A stretch of DNA of 64,000 bases from Sandaracinobacteroides sp041675905. GTDB taxonomy: Bacteria; Pseudomonadota; Alphaproteobacteria; Sphingomonadales; Sphingomonadaceae. Positions 1 through 8,778 of this stretch are shown here, in pieces (position 1 is the stretch's first letter; the number at the start of each line of letters is the position of its first letter). The stretch is taken from positions 1 to 64,000 of the forward strand of contig JBAYSX010000004.1 of NCBI GenBank assembly GCA_041675905.1, written 5' to 3'. Position numbers and translations under genes: made by a program. The notes beneath the pieces were generated by a model. That model was not told the DNA's origin. It did no database searches and saw only the letters and a list, made by a program, of their open reading frames with translations.

Positions 1-2049
1 CAGTGAATAGCCGGCGAGGACCTGGGCGATCTGCATCACCTGTTCCTGATAGATGATGACGCCATAGGTGGGCTTCAGGATCGGCTCCAGCATCGGGTGC
101 AGGTAATCCGGCTGTTCGCGGCCCCATTTGCGGGCGGCAAAGCTCGGAATATTATCCATCGGGCCGGGGCGATACAGCGCGCCGAGTGCGATAATATCTT
201 CGAAAACGGTTGGTTTGACGAGGGCAAGGGCGCGGCGCATGCCTTCGCTTTCGAACTGGAACACGCCGACGGTGTTGCCCTTCGTCATCAGTTCGTAAAC
301 GGCGGGATCGTCCCACGGCAGATGGTCGAGATCAACCTCCACGCCGCGCGCGCGCAACAGCGCCCGGGCACGGTCCAGCACGGACAGCGTTTTCAGGCCA
401 AGGAAGTCGAACTTCACCAGTCCGGCCTCTTCCGCCCACTTCAGGTCGAATTGCGACACGGGAAAATCCGAACGCGGATCGCGGTAAAGTGGCACCAGTT
501 CCGACAGATCGCGGTCGCCGATGACGACGCCGGCGGCGTGGGTGGAGGAGTGCCGTGGCCGGCCTTCCAGTTGCAGCGCGATATCGACGAGATGCCGGAT
601 TTTCGGATCGGCACGCATTTCGGCACGCAGTTCGGGAACGCCTGCCAGCGCCCGCTGCAGATCCCACGGGTCGGCGGGGTTCGCCGGGATCAGCTTCGCC
701 AGCCGGTCAATCTGGCCATAAGGCAGTTGCAGTACCCGGCCGACATCCTTGATAACGGCGCGGGCTTTCAGCGTTCCGAAGGTGATAATTTGCGCCACCT
801 GTGCCCGGCCATATTTCTGCTGGACATAGTGGATGACTTCTTCGCGCCGGGTTTCGCAGAAATCGATATCGAAGTCTGGCATGGAGCGGCGTTCGGGGTT
901 CAGGAAACGCTCGAACAACAGGTTGAGCGCCAATGGGTCGAGATCGGTAATCAGCAACGCCCAGGCCACTACCGAGCCCGCGCCCGAACCGCGCCCCGGC
1001 CCCACGGGGATTTTCTGCGCCTTTGCCCATTGGATGAAATCGGCGACGATCAGGAAGTAGCCAGCAAACCCCATCGTCTCGATGATGCCCAGTTCATAAT
1101 CCAGCCGGGCGTGATAGGGGGCAGGGTCCGCATCCGGCAGTTCTGCGAGGCGGGCGGCAAGCCCGGTTTCCGCCAGTTGCCGCAGCGATGCTTTTTCGGC
1201 TTCCGGGTCGGCCACCAGTTTCGGCAAAACCGGATCGCGTTTTTTCAGGGCGAAAGCGCTGCGTTGCGCCACCAGCGCCGTATTTGCCAGTGCTTCCGGC
1301 AGATCGGCAAAACGCTCGGCCATAGCGGCGGCGGTCGGCAGCACATGCCGGGGGTTGGAGCGTCGGCGGTCCGTCGATTCGACGTACGCGCCATCGGCGA
1401 TACACAACATCACGTCATGCGCTTCGTGTCCGTCCGCTTCCAGAAAACGCGCGATATTGGTGGCGACCAGCGGCAGGCCGCGATCGAAGGCGATGTCGAT
1501 CAGCCCCGCCTCGCTCGCCATTTCCCCCGGGTCGTCGGTGCGCGAAATCTCGATATGCAGACGACCGGGGAACAGCGCATCGAGCCTGGCCGCCAGCGCC
1601 CGGGCTTCATCTTCCTGTCCGTCCGCCAGCAGACGCGCCAGTGAACCATCGGCGGCCCCGGTCAGCGCCAGCAGGCCATCTGTATAAGCGGCCAGGCGTT
1701 CCAGATCGGGTTCGCCTTCAAGGTGCGCGTCGGACACCAGTTTCAGCAGATTGGACCAGCCTTGCGCATTTTGTACCAGCAACGGCAAATGATCGATGGG
1801 CGGCGTGGTGCCAGGCCGCAAGGATCCCGGCGGCATCGGGCGGAGGTGGGGCAGGGCGACGCCGAGGATCGGTTGCACGCCGACATCGAGACAGGCCCTG
1901 GAAAAGGCCATGGCGGCGAACAGCCCGCCGCGATCAGTCAGCGCAACCGCCGGAAACCCCCGTTCGGCGCAGGCTACGGCCAGCGCCTTCACGTCGATGG
2001 TCGAATCAAGCATGGAAAAACAGGTCTGGGCGCGCAGGGGGACGAACAT
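1..2049 (-). CDS. dnaE: DNA polymerase III alpha subunit, N-terminal 683 residues (gene runs off the window)
   Basis: Replicative polymerase of the C family. The frame is open from an ATG at 2049 to the window edge, so only the N-terminal part is seen. The start reads MFVPLRAQTCFSML, matching the usual beginning of the PHP domain. The metal-binding histidines expected in an active PHP domain (HLRVHS type) are replaced, as in other DnaE proteins that rely on a separate proofreader. Further in are the glycine-rich GRGSGAGSVVAW stretch and the catalytic PDFDIDF motif at residues 391-397, then GLVKFDFLGLKTL, which favours DnaE1 over the error-prone DnaE2/ImuC. The gene diverges from the tRNA-Leu gene. 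No frameshift is visible. Confidence 0.96.
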   Translation of the reverse strand, partial: MFVPLRAQTCFSMLDSTIDVKALAVACAERGFPAVALTDRGGLFAAMAFSRACLDVGVQPILGVALPHLRPMPPGSLRPGTTPPIDHLPLLVQNAQGWSNLLKLVSDAHLEGEPDLERLAAYTDGLLALTGAADGSLARLLADGQEDEARALAARLDALFPGRLHIEISRTDDPGEMASEAGLIDIAFDRGLPLVATNIARFLEADGHEAHDVMLCIADGAYVESTDRRRSNPRHVLPTAAAMAERFADLPEALANTALVAQRSAFALKKRDPVLPKLVADPEAEKASLRQLAETGLAARLAELPDADPAPYHARLDYELGIIETMGFAGYFLIVADFIQWAKAQKIPVGPGRGSGAGSVVAWALLITDLDPLALNLLFERFLNPERRSMPDFDIDFCETRREEVIHYVQQKYGRAQVAQIITFGTLKARAVIKDVGRVLQLPYGQIDRLAKLIPANPADPWDLQRALAGVPELRAEMRADPKIRHLVDIALQLEGRPRHSSTHAAGVVIGDRDLSELVPLYRDPRSDFPVSQFDLKWAEEAGLVKFDFLGLKTLSVLDRARALLRARGVEVDLDHLPWDDPAVYELMTKGNTVGVFQFESEGMRRALALVKPTVFEDIIALGALYRPGPMDNIPSFAARKWGREQPDYLHPMLEPILKPTYGVIIYQEQVMQIAQVLAGYSL

Positions 2050-2115
2050 GCGCCCACTATTGCGGCCTGGCGGCGCGCCGCTCAAGCCCCAGGGCCGGAA
2101 ATGCGTATTCCAGGC

Positions 2116-2145
2116 TTGCAAGGCGGGCGCGGAGCGCGATATGGA
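2116..2145 (+). promoter_or_regulatory. possible sigma70-type promoter of tRNA-Leu
   Basis: TTGCAA (2116-2121), an 18-nt spacer and TATGGA (2140-2145) lie just upstream of the mature tRNA 5' end at 2155. The fit to the consensus is moderate. The position is right for a tRNA promoter. Confidence 0.3.
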
Positions 2146-2154
2146 ACGCCGGAT

Positions 2155-2458
2155 GCGGCCGTGGCGGAATTGGTAGACGCGGCAGACTTGGACAGACAAA
2201 GCTGAGTGCCCGGCGGGAAACCCCCGGTGCAGAACCGCTCAAATTCGGGGAAGCCTGTCAGATGGTAATCCCGAGCCAAGCCCGGATTTTTCCGGGAAGG
2301 TGTAGAGACTGGACGGGCGGCGCCTGACGGCCTTTGGCCATGGCGAAGGGACAGTCCAGACCACAAACGCCCATCTTATGGGCGGCGGCGAAAGCCGTAG
2401 CGGGTAAGAGGATCTGTTGGGGAAACTCGTGGGGGTTCAAGTCCCTCCGGCCGCACCA
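2155..2458 (+). tRNA. tRNA-Leu (anticodon UAG), split by a group I intron
   Basis: The two exons (2155-2189 and 2409-2458) join into an 85-nt class II tRNA with encoded CCA. The acceptor stem GCGGCCG pairs with CGGCCGC. The D arm GCGGAATTGGTAGACGC is typical of tRNA-Leu. The anticodon stem GCAGA pairs with TCTGT. There is a long variable arm, a T arm GGGGG-TTCAAGT-CCCTC, and discriminator A. Splicing after U34 gives the loop C-U-U-A-G-G-A, hence anticodon UAG with the G37 usual for CUN-reading tRNA-Leu. Without removal of the insert the loop makes no sense (it would read as a proline anticodon). The gene diverges from dnaE. Confidence 0.93.
2190..2408 (+). other. group I self-splicing intron (IC3-like) in the tRNA-Leu anticodon loop
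   Basis: A 219-nt insert sits between U34 and A35. The 5' exon ends in U and the intron ends in G, as group I introns require. The internal guide can pair GAGU with exon ACUU, placing the U-G wobble at the splice site. Core segments closely resemble the Azoarcus tRNA-Ile intron: AAATTCGGGGAAGCC near 2241 (P3/P4), CCGAGCCAAGCC near 2271 (P6), AAGGTGTAGAGACTGGACGG near 2297 (P7), and GGACAGTCCAGACCAC near 2349 (P7'). No reading frame for a homing endonuclease fits inside. Its small size is typical of ribozyme-only tRNA introns. Confidence 0.9.
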
Positions 2459-2471
2459 TTTTTATGCAGGC

Positions 2472-2936
2472 TTATATCTTGCAGCGACGTCCGGCGGCGT
2501 AGCCGGTCAGGTAGCTTCGACGGGCGACGCCGGCGACGACGGCTTCCTGTCTGGCCCGTTCGGCGGAGGCGGCTCCCGTGACTTCACGCACCACGCCGCG
2601 GAAGGGGATGATGGAGCCGACGATGGAGCGCGCGCCGGCTTCGGCGAGGCGACCGGTCAGCGGTTTGCCCTCGGCGGCCAATTTGTCGACGTCGGGTCCC
2701 AATACGTCATCCAGTTCGCGGATGGCGTTGCGGAAATCCTTGCAGGTCCGCAGACCTTTACGCGAATAGGGAGCCTCTTTCGCGGCTTGGAGCAATTCCG
2801 GGGCGCGCGTCGGCACGACGCCGACATCACGCAGCGGCTGGCTTGCCACATCGGCGGCGGTGTCGCCGAAATCATCCTTCTCCTGGGCGATCGCGGGCGC
2901 ACCCAGCAAGATCAGACCGAGCAGAACACCACGCAT
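2472..2936 (-). CDS. exported protein of unknown function (154 aa)
   Basis: I do not recognise a family. The N-terminus MRGVLLGLILLGAPAIAQ is a clear Sec signal peptide with predicted cleavage after AIA or IAQ. The mature part is about 135 residues, mostly helical in character, with one cysteine near the middle (TCKDF) and one three residues from the end (RRCKI), which could form a disulfide in the periplasm. It lies 16 bp downstream of gyrB on the same strand, so it is probably co-transcribed. Base composition matches the neighbours. It should be an envelope protein. Confidence 0.75.
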   Translation of the reverse strand: MRGVLLGLILLGAPAIAQEKDDFGDTAADVASQPLRDVGVVPTRAPELLQAAKEAPYSRKGLRTCKDFRNAIRELDDVLGPDVDKLAAEGKPLTGRLAEAGARSIVGSIIPFRGVVREVTGAASAERARQEAVVAGVARRSYLTGYAAGRRCKI

Positions 2937-2952
2937 TTTCTTCTCCTCCGGC

Positions 2953-5358
2953 TTATATGTCCAGATTGGCCACCGTCAGCGCATTTTGTTGAATGAATTC
3001 GCGCCGTGGCTCGACAACATCTCCCATCAACTGCGTGAAGGTCTGGTCAGCCTGGGTCGCATCGCCGATTTCCACCTGCAGCAACGTCCGCGCCGACGGA
3101 TCGAGTGTCGTTTCCCACAATTGCTCGGCGTTCATCTCGCCCAGACCCTTATAACGCTGCACGGCCAGACCCTTGCGACCGATTTCGAACACTTTCTCCA
3201 GCAGTTCCGTCGGGCGACGAATCATTTCTCCTCCCAGTTTTGCCGGTTGCCGCCAGCTTTCCGCCTGCTCGCTGGCCAGCCCGTGCAATTTGCGTGCTTC
3301 TGCTGAGGCCAGTACGGCGCGGTCGATAACATGCGCGTCCGTCACGCCGCGATCGACATGCCGCACGACGAAGCCGCCCAGTTCCGAAGGCTCCACGTTC
3401 CATCCTGATGAACCCGCGTTCAGCCAGTCCGTCAGTTGCCGGGCGCTGGCGAGCGGGTCCTGGGCTTCCGGGTCGAACGCGCCGGCCATCGCCAGCGCTT
3501 CTACCAGCGGGGCCGGGTAGCGGGTCGGAATATAATCGATCAGCCGCTTCATCCGCCGCGCATGATTGATCAGCGTGGCGAGATCTTCGCCGCTGCGCGT
3601 TTCCCCGGCGATCTCCACCGACAGATTCGCAAGACTGGTGGCGACCAGATGTTCTTCGAGAGCCGCTTCATCCTTCAGATAAACTTCCGAGCGCCCTCGC
3701 GTCACCTTGTAAAGCGGCGGCTGGGCGATGAACAAATGTCCGGCGCGGATCAATTCGGGCATCTGGCGATAGAAAAATGTCAGTAATAAAGTCCGGATAT
3801 GCGCGCCATCGACATCGGCGTCGGTCATGATGACGATCTTGTGGTAGCGCAATTTTTCAAGGTTGAACTCCTCACGCCCGATACCGGTGCCGAGCGCCTG
3901 GATCAGCGTACCGATTTCCCGCGACGACAGCATACGGTCGAAGCGCGCCCGCTCCACGTTCAAAATCTTGCCGCGCAGGGGGAGAATAGCCTGGAAACTG
4001 CGGTCCCGCCCCTGTTTGGCCGAACCGCCGGCGCTATCACCCTCGACGATGAACAGTTCGGATTTCGCCGGGTCTTTTTCCTGACAATCCGCCAGCTTGC
4101 CAGGTAGAGACGCAACGGTCAGCGCCGATTTGCGGCTGGCTTCGCGTGCCTTGCGGGCCGCTTCGCGCGCGATTGCCGCCTCGATGATTTTCGACACAAT
4201 GGCACGGGCAGATGCCGGATTTTCTTCCAGCCACTCCGCCAGTTTGTCCGCCAGCAGCGATTCCAGCGGTTGCCGCACTTCCGACGACACCAGCTTGTCC
4301 TTGGTTTGCGAACTGAATTTCGGGTCCGGCAATTTCACCGAGACCACCGCCGTCAGCCCTTCGCGCATATCGTCGCCGGAAAGACCGACCTTTTCCTTCT
4401 TCAGCAGGCCGGATTTGTCGGCGTAGTTGTTAAGAGTGCGGGTCAGTGCAGCGCGGAAGGCCGCCATATGGGTACCGCCATCCCGCTGCGGGATATTGTT
4501 GGTGAACGCCAGGACCTGCTCATAATAGCTGTCGTTCCATTGCAGCGCGACTTCGATGCCGATGTCGTCGCGCTGGCCCTGGATGGAAACCGGCTCCGCC
4601 ATCAGCGGCGTTTTGGTGCGGTCCAGCCAGCGGACGAACTCCACCAGCCCGCCGTCATAGTGAAATTCGGTCTGCACCGGATCCGTATGGCGATCATCGA
4701 TCAAAACCAGATGGACGCCGGAATTCAGAAACGCCAGTTCGCGATAGCGGTTTTCCAGCCGCGCGAAATCGAATTCGATGCCGGTGCGGAAGGTATCCAC
4801 CGATGGCAGGAAGGTGACGGAGGTGCCTCGCCGGTCTCCTTGCGGGCCGGAAATAGCCAAAGAAGCTTCAGGTACGCCGTTGCGGAAGCGCATAAAATGT
4901 TCGTGACCGTCGCGCCAGATGCGCAGTTCCAGCCAATCGGACAGCGCATTCACTACCGACACGCCGACGCCGTGCAAACCGCCGGAAACCTTGTAGCTGT
5001 TGCCTTCCTGATTGTTGAATTTGCCGCCGGCATGCAACTGCGTCATGACGAGTTCGGCTGCTGACACCCCTTCTTCGGGATGAATACCGGTCGGAATGCC
5101 GCGGCCATTATCCTCGACCGTGACAGAACCATCGGCGTTCAGGCGGATTTCAATACGGTCGCAATGGCCAGCCAACGCCTCGTCGATCGCGTTGTCAGAA
5201 ACCTCGGTCACCATGTGATGCAGGCCGGAGCCATCGTCGGTATCGCCGATATACATGCCGGGACGCTTGCGGACCGCCTCCAGCCCTCTCAGTACCTGAA
5301 TGGATTCTGCACCATAGGATCCGGTTGTGGTGGAGTTCGAAACTTCGTTTTCAGCCAT
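2953..5358 (-). CDS. gyrB: DNA gyrase subunit B
   Basis: ATPase subunit of type II topoisomerase (with GyrA), 801 aa, full length. The N-terminal GHKL ATPase is marked by EVSDNAIDEALAG and the GGLHGVGVSVVNALS loop. The TOPRIM domain has EGDSAGGSAKQGRDR starting at E439 and the metal-binding DADVDGAH at 513-517. The C-terminus has the GyrB signature QRYKGLGEMNAEQLW, which separates it from most ParE proteins. The ATG at 5358 has no clear Shine-Dalgarno sequence, but no better start exists before the conserved YGAESIQVLRGLEAVRKRPGMYIG-type N-terminus. A small exported protein gene follows. Confidence 0.98.
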   Translation of the reverse strand: MAENEVSNSTTTGSYGAESIQVLRGLEAVRKRPGMYIGDTDDGSGLHHMVTEVSDNAIDEALAGHCDRIEIRLNADGSVTVEDNGRGIPTGIHPEEGVSAAELVMTQLHAGGKFNNQEGNSYKVSGGLHGVGVSVVNALSDWLELRIWRDGHEHFMRFRNGVPEASLAISGPQGDRRGTSVTFLPSVDTFRTGIEFDFARLENRYRELAFLNSGVHLVLIDDRHTDPVQTEFHYDGGLVEFVRWLDRTKTPLMAEPVSIQGQRDDIGIEVALQWNDSYYEQVLAFTNNIPQRDGGTHMAAFRAALTRTLNNYADKSGLLKKEKVGLSGDDMREGLTAVVSVKLPDPKFSSQTKDKLVSSEVRQPLESLLADKLAEWLEENPASARAIVSKIIEAAIAREAARKAREASRKSALTVASLPGKLADCQEKDPAKSELFIVEGDSAGGSAKQGRDRSFQAILPLRGKILNVERARFDRMLSSREIGTLIQALGTGIGREEFNLEKLRYHKIVIMTDADVDGAHIRTLLLTFFYRQMPELIRAGHLFIAQPPLYKVTRGRSEVYLKDEAALEEHLVATSLANLSVEIAGETRSGEDLATLINHARRMKRLIDYIPTRYPAPLVEALAMAGAFDPEAQDPLASARQLTDWLNAGSSGWNVEPSELGGFVVRHVDRGVTDAHVIDRAVLASAEARKLHGLASEQAESWRQPAKLGGEMIRRPTELLEKVFEIGRKGLAVQRYKGLGEMNAEQLWETTLDPSARTLLQVEIGDATQADQTFTQLMGDVVEPRREFIQQNALTVANLDI

Positions 5359-5465
5359 CTACGGGATATAGGCAAAGCTGACGCCAAACGCCATGGAAAA
5401 GCATGCAGAATGACCATATTCGGGGATGGCATACGGTCGCTGTCGCTTATCTTGCAGAGCCCGGC

Positions 5466-7205
5466 TCAGTTATCCGTCAGGCTCACCGTCAATACGCCCG
5501 AGTGACCTTTCATCGTACAGGAACTGGCAGAAAATTTCCCGGCGCCGGCAGCAGAAAGCGGCGCTTCCTGATTATCCCGCACCAGCCAGCCTGCGGGCGG
5601 CCCTTTCAGGGGGCGGTAGCCGGGCTGGGTCATCAGATTGCCCACCACCTTTACGTTCTTGTCGTCCGTCTGCAGCATGATACCGCGCTTGCCGCCAAGC
5701 AGGATGTTATTATAGATAGTGACGCCGTCCGTCTGGTTGCCCCAGCTCGACAATGCGGCCTGGGCATCAGGCGTACTTACCAGAATATTGTCCCGGAAAA
5801 TGAGATTATTGACGACGGCTTTTCGTTTGCCCTTCTTGTTTCCGTGGAAGGTAATGGGGCGCGTTGCATCAAAAACGCAATTCCCCTGAACCAGAATATT
5901 CCTGTTCGACAGATAAAAGGACATGCCGTTGCCATGAACGGATTTGGCATCGTGAACAATATTGCCCCGCACAATGCCATTTTCCACACCGCCGTAATAA
6001 ATGCCGGTGCGGCCAAAGCGCGTGACAAGATTTCCGATTACCTGAATATTGGAAACGCCGGCGCCGGTACGAACGCCCGAGCCATATTCGATGGTGTCGA
6101 TACGATTGTTGCGAAATATCACGCCATCCATACGTGTCGGCGTGAAAATCCCGCGCCCGCTGCGCATGGCCGCAGGGCCGAAAATATTATTCTCGATCAG
6201 GATATCGCGGCTCGTCGCGTTCGCGGTGTTGAGGATTGCCACCCCCTGCCGGACGCCGCTCGCGCCGGTGCCATGCGCGAAATGCAGGCCGGAAATGACG
6301 ATATGCGATTGCCCGCTGACATTGATGCCGCTGCGACCGTCGCCAACCACCAGCTCGCCGCCGTCTGGGTGCGGCCACACCACCGCACTGGTGGCGGACA
6401 GGCGGGCCAGCGTACCGGGTACCGCCAGGGTATGGGGGCTATCCACCAGGGCTGCCCGCGCGCCCTGATACTGGTGCAGTTTCAGCCCCTTGGCGTTGAA
6501 ATAGATTGTGTCCCCTGAAACGGAATCCACCCGGTAATGGCTGATCCAGTTTCCGCGCACCCAGAGAGCGAGCTTGGTGTAGGGGCCGCCTTTTTCTGCG
6601 AGGCGCGCCAGTTCGGCATTTTTCAGCCGACCGGCCTGAATCTCGTCCTTGTTCGCATCTTCGATGAAAAGATAATGATGGCGGTCATCATTGTTGAACA
6701 GATCCGGCGGCACCGGATATTGCGATGAATAGACCGGGCCGGCGCGGTCATAAAGCCGAAACCAGCCGGCCTCCGGCTCGTCAAATGTGACCAGCCGCAA
6801 GTCTTTCCAGTTTGCAGCGCCACCGCAACTTTCCGCGCTCGGACAGGGCACATTGCTGATTACCGGGTTGGCGCCATCGATGATTGCACGGCCCGTGCCC
6901 CAGCCGGTGCCCGTAAAGGTGATCGGCTTGTCCTTTGCGCCGGAATGACGCAACGTGACGCTTCCCCGATAGGGGACGCCGGCGCGAAACTGCACCACGT
7001 CTCCGCCCTGAAGGGTGGTTCCCGCCGGCGTGCCCGTGGCGGCCGGATCGCCCGGCGCATGCTTCCATGCCTGTTGCGGCGTTCGGCCCGTATTGCCATC
7101 CTTGCCCTGGGCGTAATCTACATACCAGGTCTGCGGCTGCCGCGCACAGGCGGGCAGGGCGAGCAGGAACAGGACTGCTGCAAATCCGAACCGAATGCCC
7201 TGCAT
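5466..7205 (-). CDS. right-handed parallel beta-helix protein, exported (579 aa)
   Basis: The start is taken as the ATG at 7205, which overlaps the stop of the upstream gene (TGATG) and opens a signal sequence MQGIRFGFAAVLFLLALPAC. The last four residues could be a lipobox with C20, though proline at -2 is unusual. The longer open frame upstream of this ATG overlaps the neighbouring gene and is not coding-like. From about residue 300 there are regularly spaced NNxI/GNxV rungs (for example IENNIFG, FRNNRID, VIGNLVTR, VRGNIVHD, YNNILLGG), the pattern of pectate-lyase-like beta-helices. This suggests polysaccharide binding or cleavage, but catalytic residues cannot be assigned. Translational coupling to the phasin-like gene is unexplained. 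Confidence 0.85.
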   Translation of the reverse strand: MQGIRFGFAAVLFLLALPACARQPQTWYVDYAQGKDGNTGRTPQQAWKHAPGDPAATGTPAGTTLQGGDVVQFRAGVPYRGSVTLRHSGAKDKPITFTGTGWGTGRAIIDGANPVISNVPCPSAESCGGAANWKDLRLVTFDEPEAGWFRLYDRAGPVYSSQYPVPPDLFNNDDRHHYLFIEDANKDEIQAGRLKNAELARLAEKGGPYTKLALWVRGNWISHYRVDSVSGDTIYFNAKGLKLHQYQGARAALVDSPHTLAVPGTLARLSATSAVVWPHPDGGELVVGDGRSGINVSGQSHIVISGLHFAHGTGASGVRQGVAILNTANATSRDILIENNIFGPAAMRSGRGIFTPTRMDGVIFRNNRIDTIEYGSGVRTGAGVSNIQVIGNLVTRFGRTGIYYGGVENGIVRGNIVHDAKSVHGNGMSFYLSNRNILVQGNCVFDATRPITFHGNKKGKRKAVVNNLIFRDNILVSTPDAQAALSSWGNQTDGVTIYNNILLGGKRGIMLQTDDKNVKVVGNLMTQPGYRPLKGPPAGWLVRDNQEAPLSAAGAGKFSASSCTMKGHSGVLTVSLTDN

Positions 7206-7654
7206 CAGCCGTTTCCTGTCCTGTGTCCCAGCCGCCGGGCGTTGCTGTTGACCCGTTTCCGCACAGGATCGAGCATATGGTCGCCCGTGGATAACGCAAT
7301 ACCGCTCATACGCGTGAAGTGGGCCATGAACGCATCCACCTCGCCCCGTGCCGGCCAACCACCCGATGACAGGATTTGCAGGCCGGCTTGCCAGCTTCCC
7401 CACACTTCGGCATGGAGCGCAGATGCTGCCTGTGCGCCGGCAATGGCCGACCGCGTCAGCGCGTCGACCTTTTCCGGAACCATCCTCCCCAGCTCCGCAT
7501 AATCGGCGGAAAGTGGATCGCGGGATGCCGCATGCAGCAGGCGGCTGCGCCGTTCGATGACATGCGCGGACGCCATCCAGGTTTCCGCGATGTGTCCGAA
7601 GAATTGCATCATGGGCGCCGAAAATCCGGCGGCCCTCGCACGCTTGCTTGCCAT
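7205..7654 (-). CDS. phasin-like protein (149 aa)
   Basis: An all-helical protein with a central segment reading DYAELGRMVPEKVDALTRS and a C-terminal PVRKRVNSNARRL, both resembling the phasin family (PHA-granule-associated proteins; PEKVEAFS-type motif). There is no signal peptide or membrane segment. The ATG at 7654 has a weak upstream GGGGCG. Its TGA overlaps the next ATG by one base, so the beta-helix gene is probably translated from the same message. No PHA synthase is in the window, so the granule role is inference from motif similarity only. Confidence 0.6.
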   Translation of the reverse strand: MASKRARAAGFSAPMMQFFGHIAETWMASAHVIERRSRLLHAASRDPLSADYAELGRMVPEKVDALTRSAIAGAQAASALHAEVWGSWQAGLQILSSGGWPARGEVDAFMAHFTRMSGIALSTGDHMLDPVRKRVNSNARRLGHRTGNG

Positions 7655-7907
7655 GATGATTGTGCGCCCCTGCTATCGCGATTGAAGCGGCGGTAAAAAT
7701 GGTTCGTGCGCTTTTGTCAAACCCCGTTGATCGCAGGCGCACACTGAAAACCGCCAGCAGATTGGCCCGAGATTTGTTGGCCGCGGCTGTTACGCCCGCA
7801 AAACATGGCTTTACATGGAGGCAGCGGGCGCGGAAACTGACCGGCGTTCGTTTTCCGGGATGCGCGTTGACCATCTGCGTGTCTGCCAGTTCGAGAGGGA
7901 AAATCTG

Positions 7908-8723
7908 ATGAAATCCATATTATTGCATGTCGGCGATGATCCGTTGTTCGAGTCGCGGCTGCAGGCCGCGCTGGATCTTTCCCGCTATGTCGACGGACAT
8001 CTGGAATGTTTGCAGACGCGCCGGGTTCCCGCTTTCCTAGGCGCGGACACCGCGGGTTTCGCCGGCAGCGCCGCCATGGTCATGCAACTGGTGGAAGACG
8101 AAGCGCGTTACGCCGAGGAGGAGCGCAAGAAACTGGACGAGCGGCTGGAGCGCGAGCAGGTAGCATTCAACTGGGCCGATGCGCTGGGAGATCCGGAGCA
8201 AACCCTGGCCGACCGGTCCTTGCTTGCCGATGCGATCGTCATGAGCATTCCGGATGGCGAAACGCCTGAACTGGGCCGCACCCTGGCGGCGGTCGTCACC
8301 CGCGCCGACGCGCCGGTGCTGGCCGTGCCGCCCTATCAGGCGGGTATCCAGTTTGGCGGCGGCATCCTGGTGGCGTGGAAACCGACATCGGAATCGGCTC
8401 GTGCGGTAAAGGCGGCGCTGCCGCTGCTGCGCCGGGCGGCGCGGGTGGATATTGTGACCGTCGATTCCGATGAATCCGGGGATTTTCCGGCAGCGGCTGT
8501 CGCTGTGTATCTGTCGCGCCACGATATCAACGTCGAGGTACATCACCGCACGTCTGGTGGTCAGTCCACAGCGGATACGCTGCTGGGCGTGGCGCTGGAA
8601 CTGGACAGCAGTTTGCTGGTGATGGGCGGCTATGGCCGCAGCCGCGCAATGGAGTTTCTGCTCGGTGGCGTTACGCGCCGGCTGATCGCCGTGAGCGGTA
8701 TTCCGCTCTTGCTGGCGCATTGA
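7908..8723 (+). CDS. universal stress protein, tandem UspA domains
   Basis: 271 aa. The start is ATG 7908, preceded by GAGAGGGA. An in-frame extension upstream is not protein-like. Two Usp folds of about 135 residues lie in tandem. The first begins MKSILLHVGDD and the second begins near GGILVAWKPTSESARAV. The C-terminal domain keeps the nucleotide-binding pattern, with LVMGGYGRSRAMEFLLGGVTRRL-like glycine spacing (G-x2-G-x9-G-T). The first domain lacks a convincing version of this. Cytoplasmic stress or energy-status protein. It diverges from the phasin-like gene across about 250 bp and converges on sodC with a shared hairpin terminator. Confidence 0.9.
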   Translation: MKSILLHVGDDPLFESRLQAALDLSRYVDGHLECLQTRRVPAFLGADTAGFAGSAAMVMQLVEDEARYAEEERKKLDERLEREQVAFNWADALGDPEQTLADRSLLADAIVMSIPDGETPELGRTLAAVVTRADAPVLAVPPYQAGIQFGGGILVAWKPTSESARAVKAALPLLRRAARVDIVTVDSDESGDFPAAAVAVYLSRHDINVEVHHRTSGGQSTADTLLGVALELDSSLLVMGGYGRSRAMEFLLGGVTRRLIAVSGIPLLLAH

Positions 8724-8729
8724 TCCGCA

Positions 8730-8769
8730 AATCTGCGCCACCCGGCAAATGATGCGGGTGGCGCAGATT
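8730..8769. terminator. bidirectional hairpin between usp and sodC
   Basis: A perfect 15-bp inverted repeat (AATCTGCGCCACCCG / its complement) with a 10-nt loop lies between two convergent genes. Short T-rich stretches flank it on both sides (CCTTTATG on plus, TTTGCGG on minus), so it can serve both transcripts. Confidence 0.75.
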
Positions 8770-8778
8770 CCTTTATGT

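Noticed and set aside
97..1644. Long open frame on the plus strand (515 codons)
   Set aside because: It is the antisense shadow of dnaE, whose frame on the minus strand contains all polymerase motifs. The plus translation matches nothing.
2155..2458. tmRNA or a tRNA-Pro (UGG) reading of the split tRNA
   Set aside because: There is no tag-peptide frame or tmRNA layout. The UGG reading ignores the 3' half of the anticodon stem, which only pairs after removal of the group I intron.
5466..7874. Single 802-residue beta-helix protein
   Set aside because: The first ~220 residues run through the phasin-like gene in another frame and lack protein-like character. A signal peptide begins at 7205.
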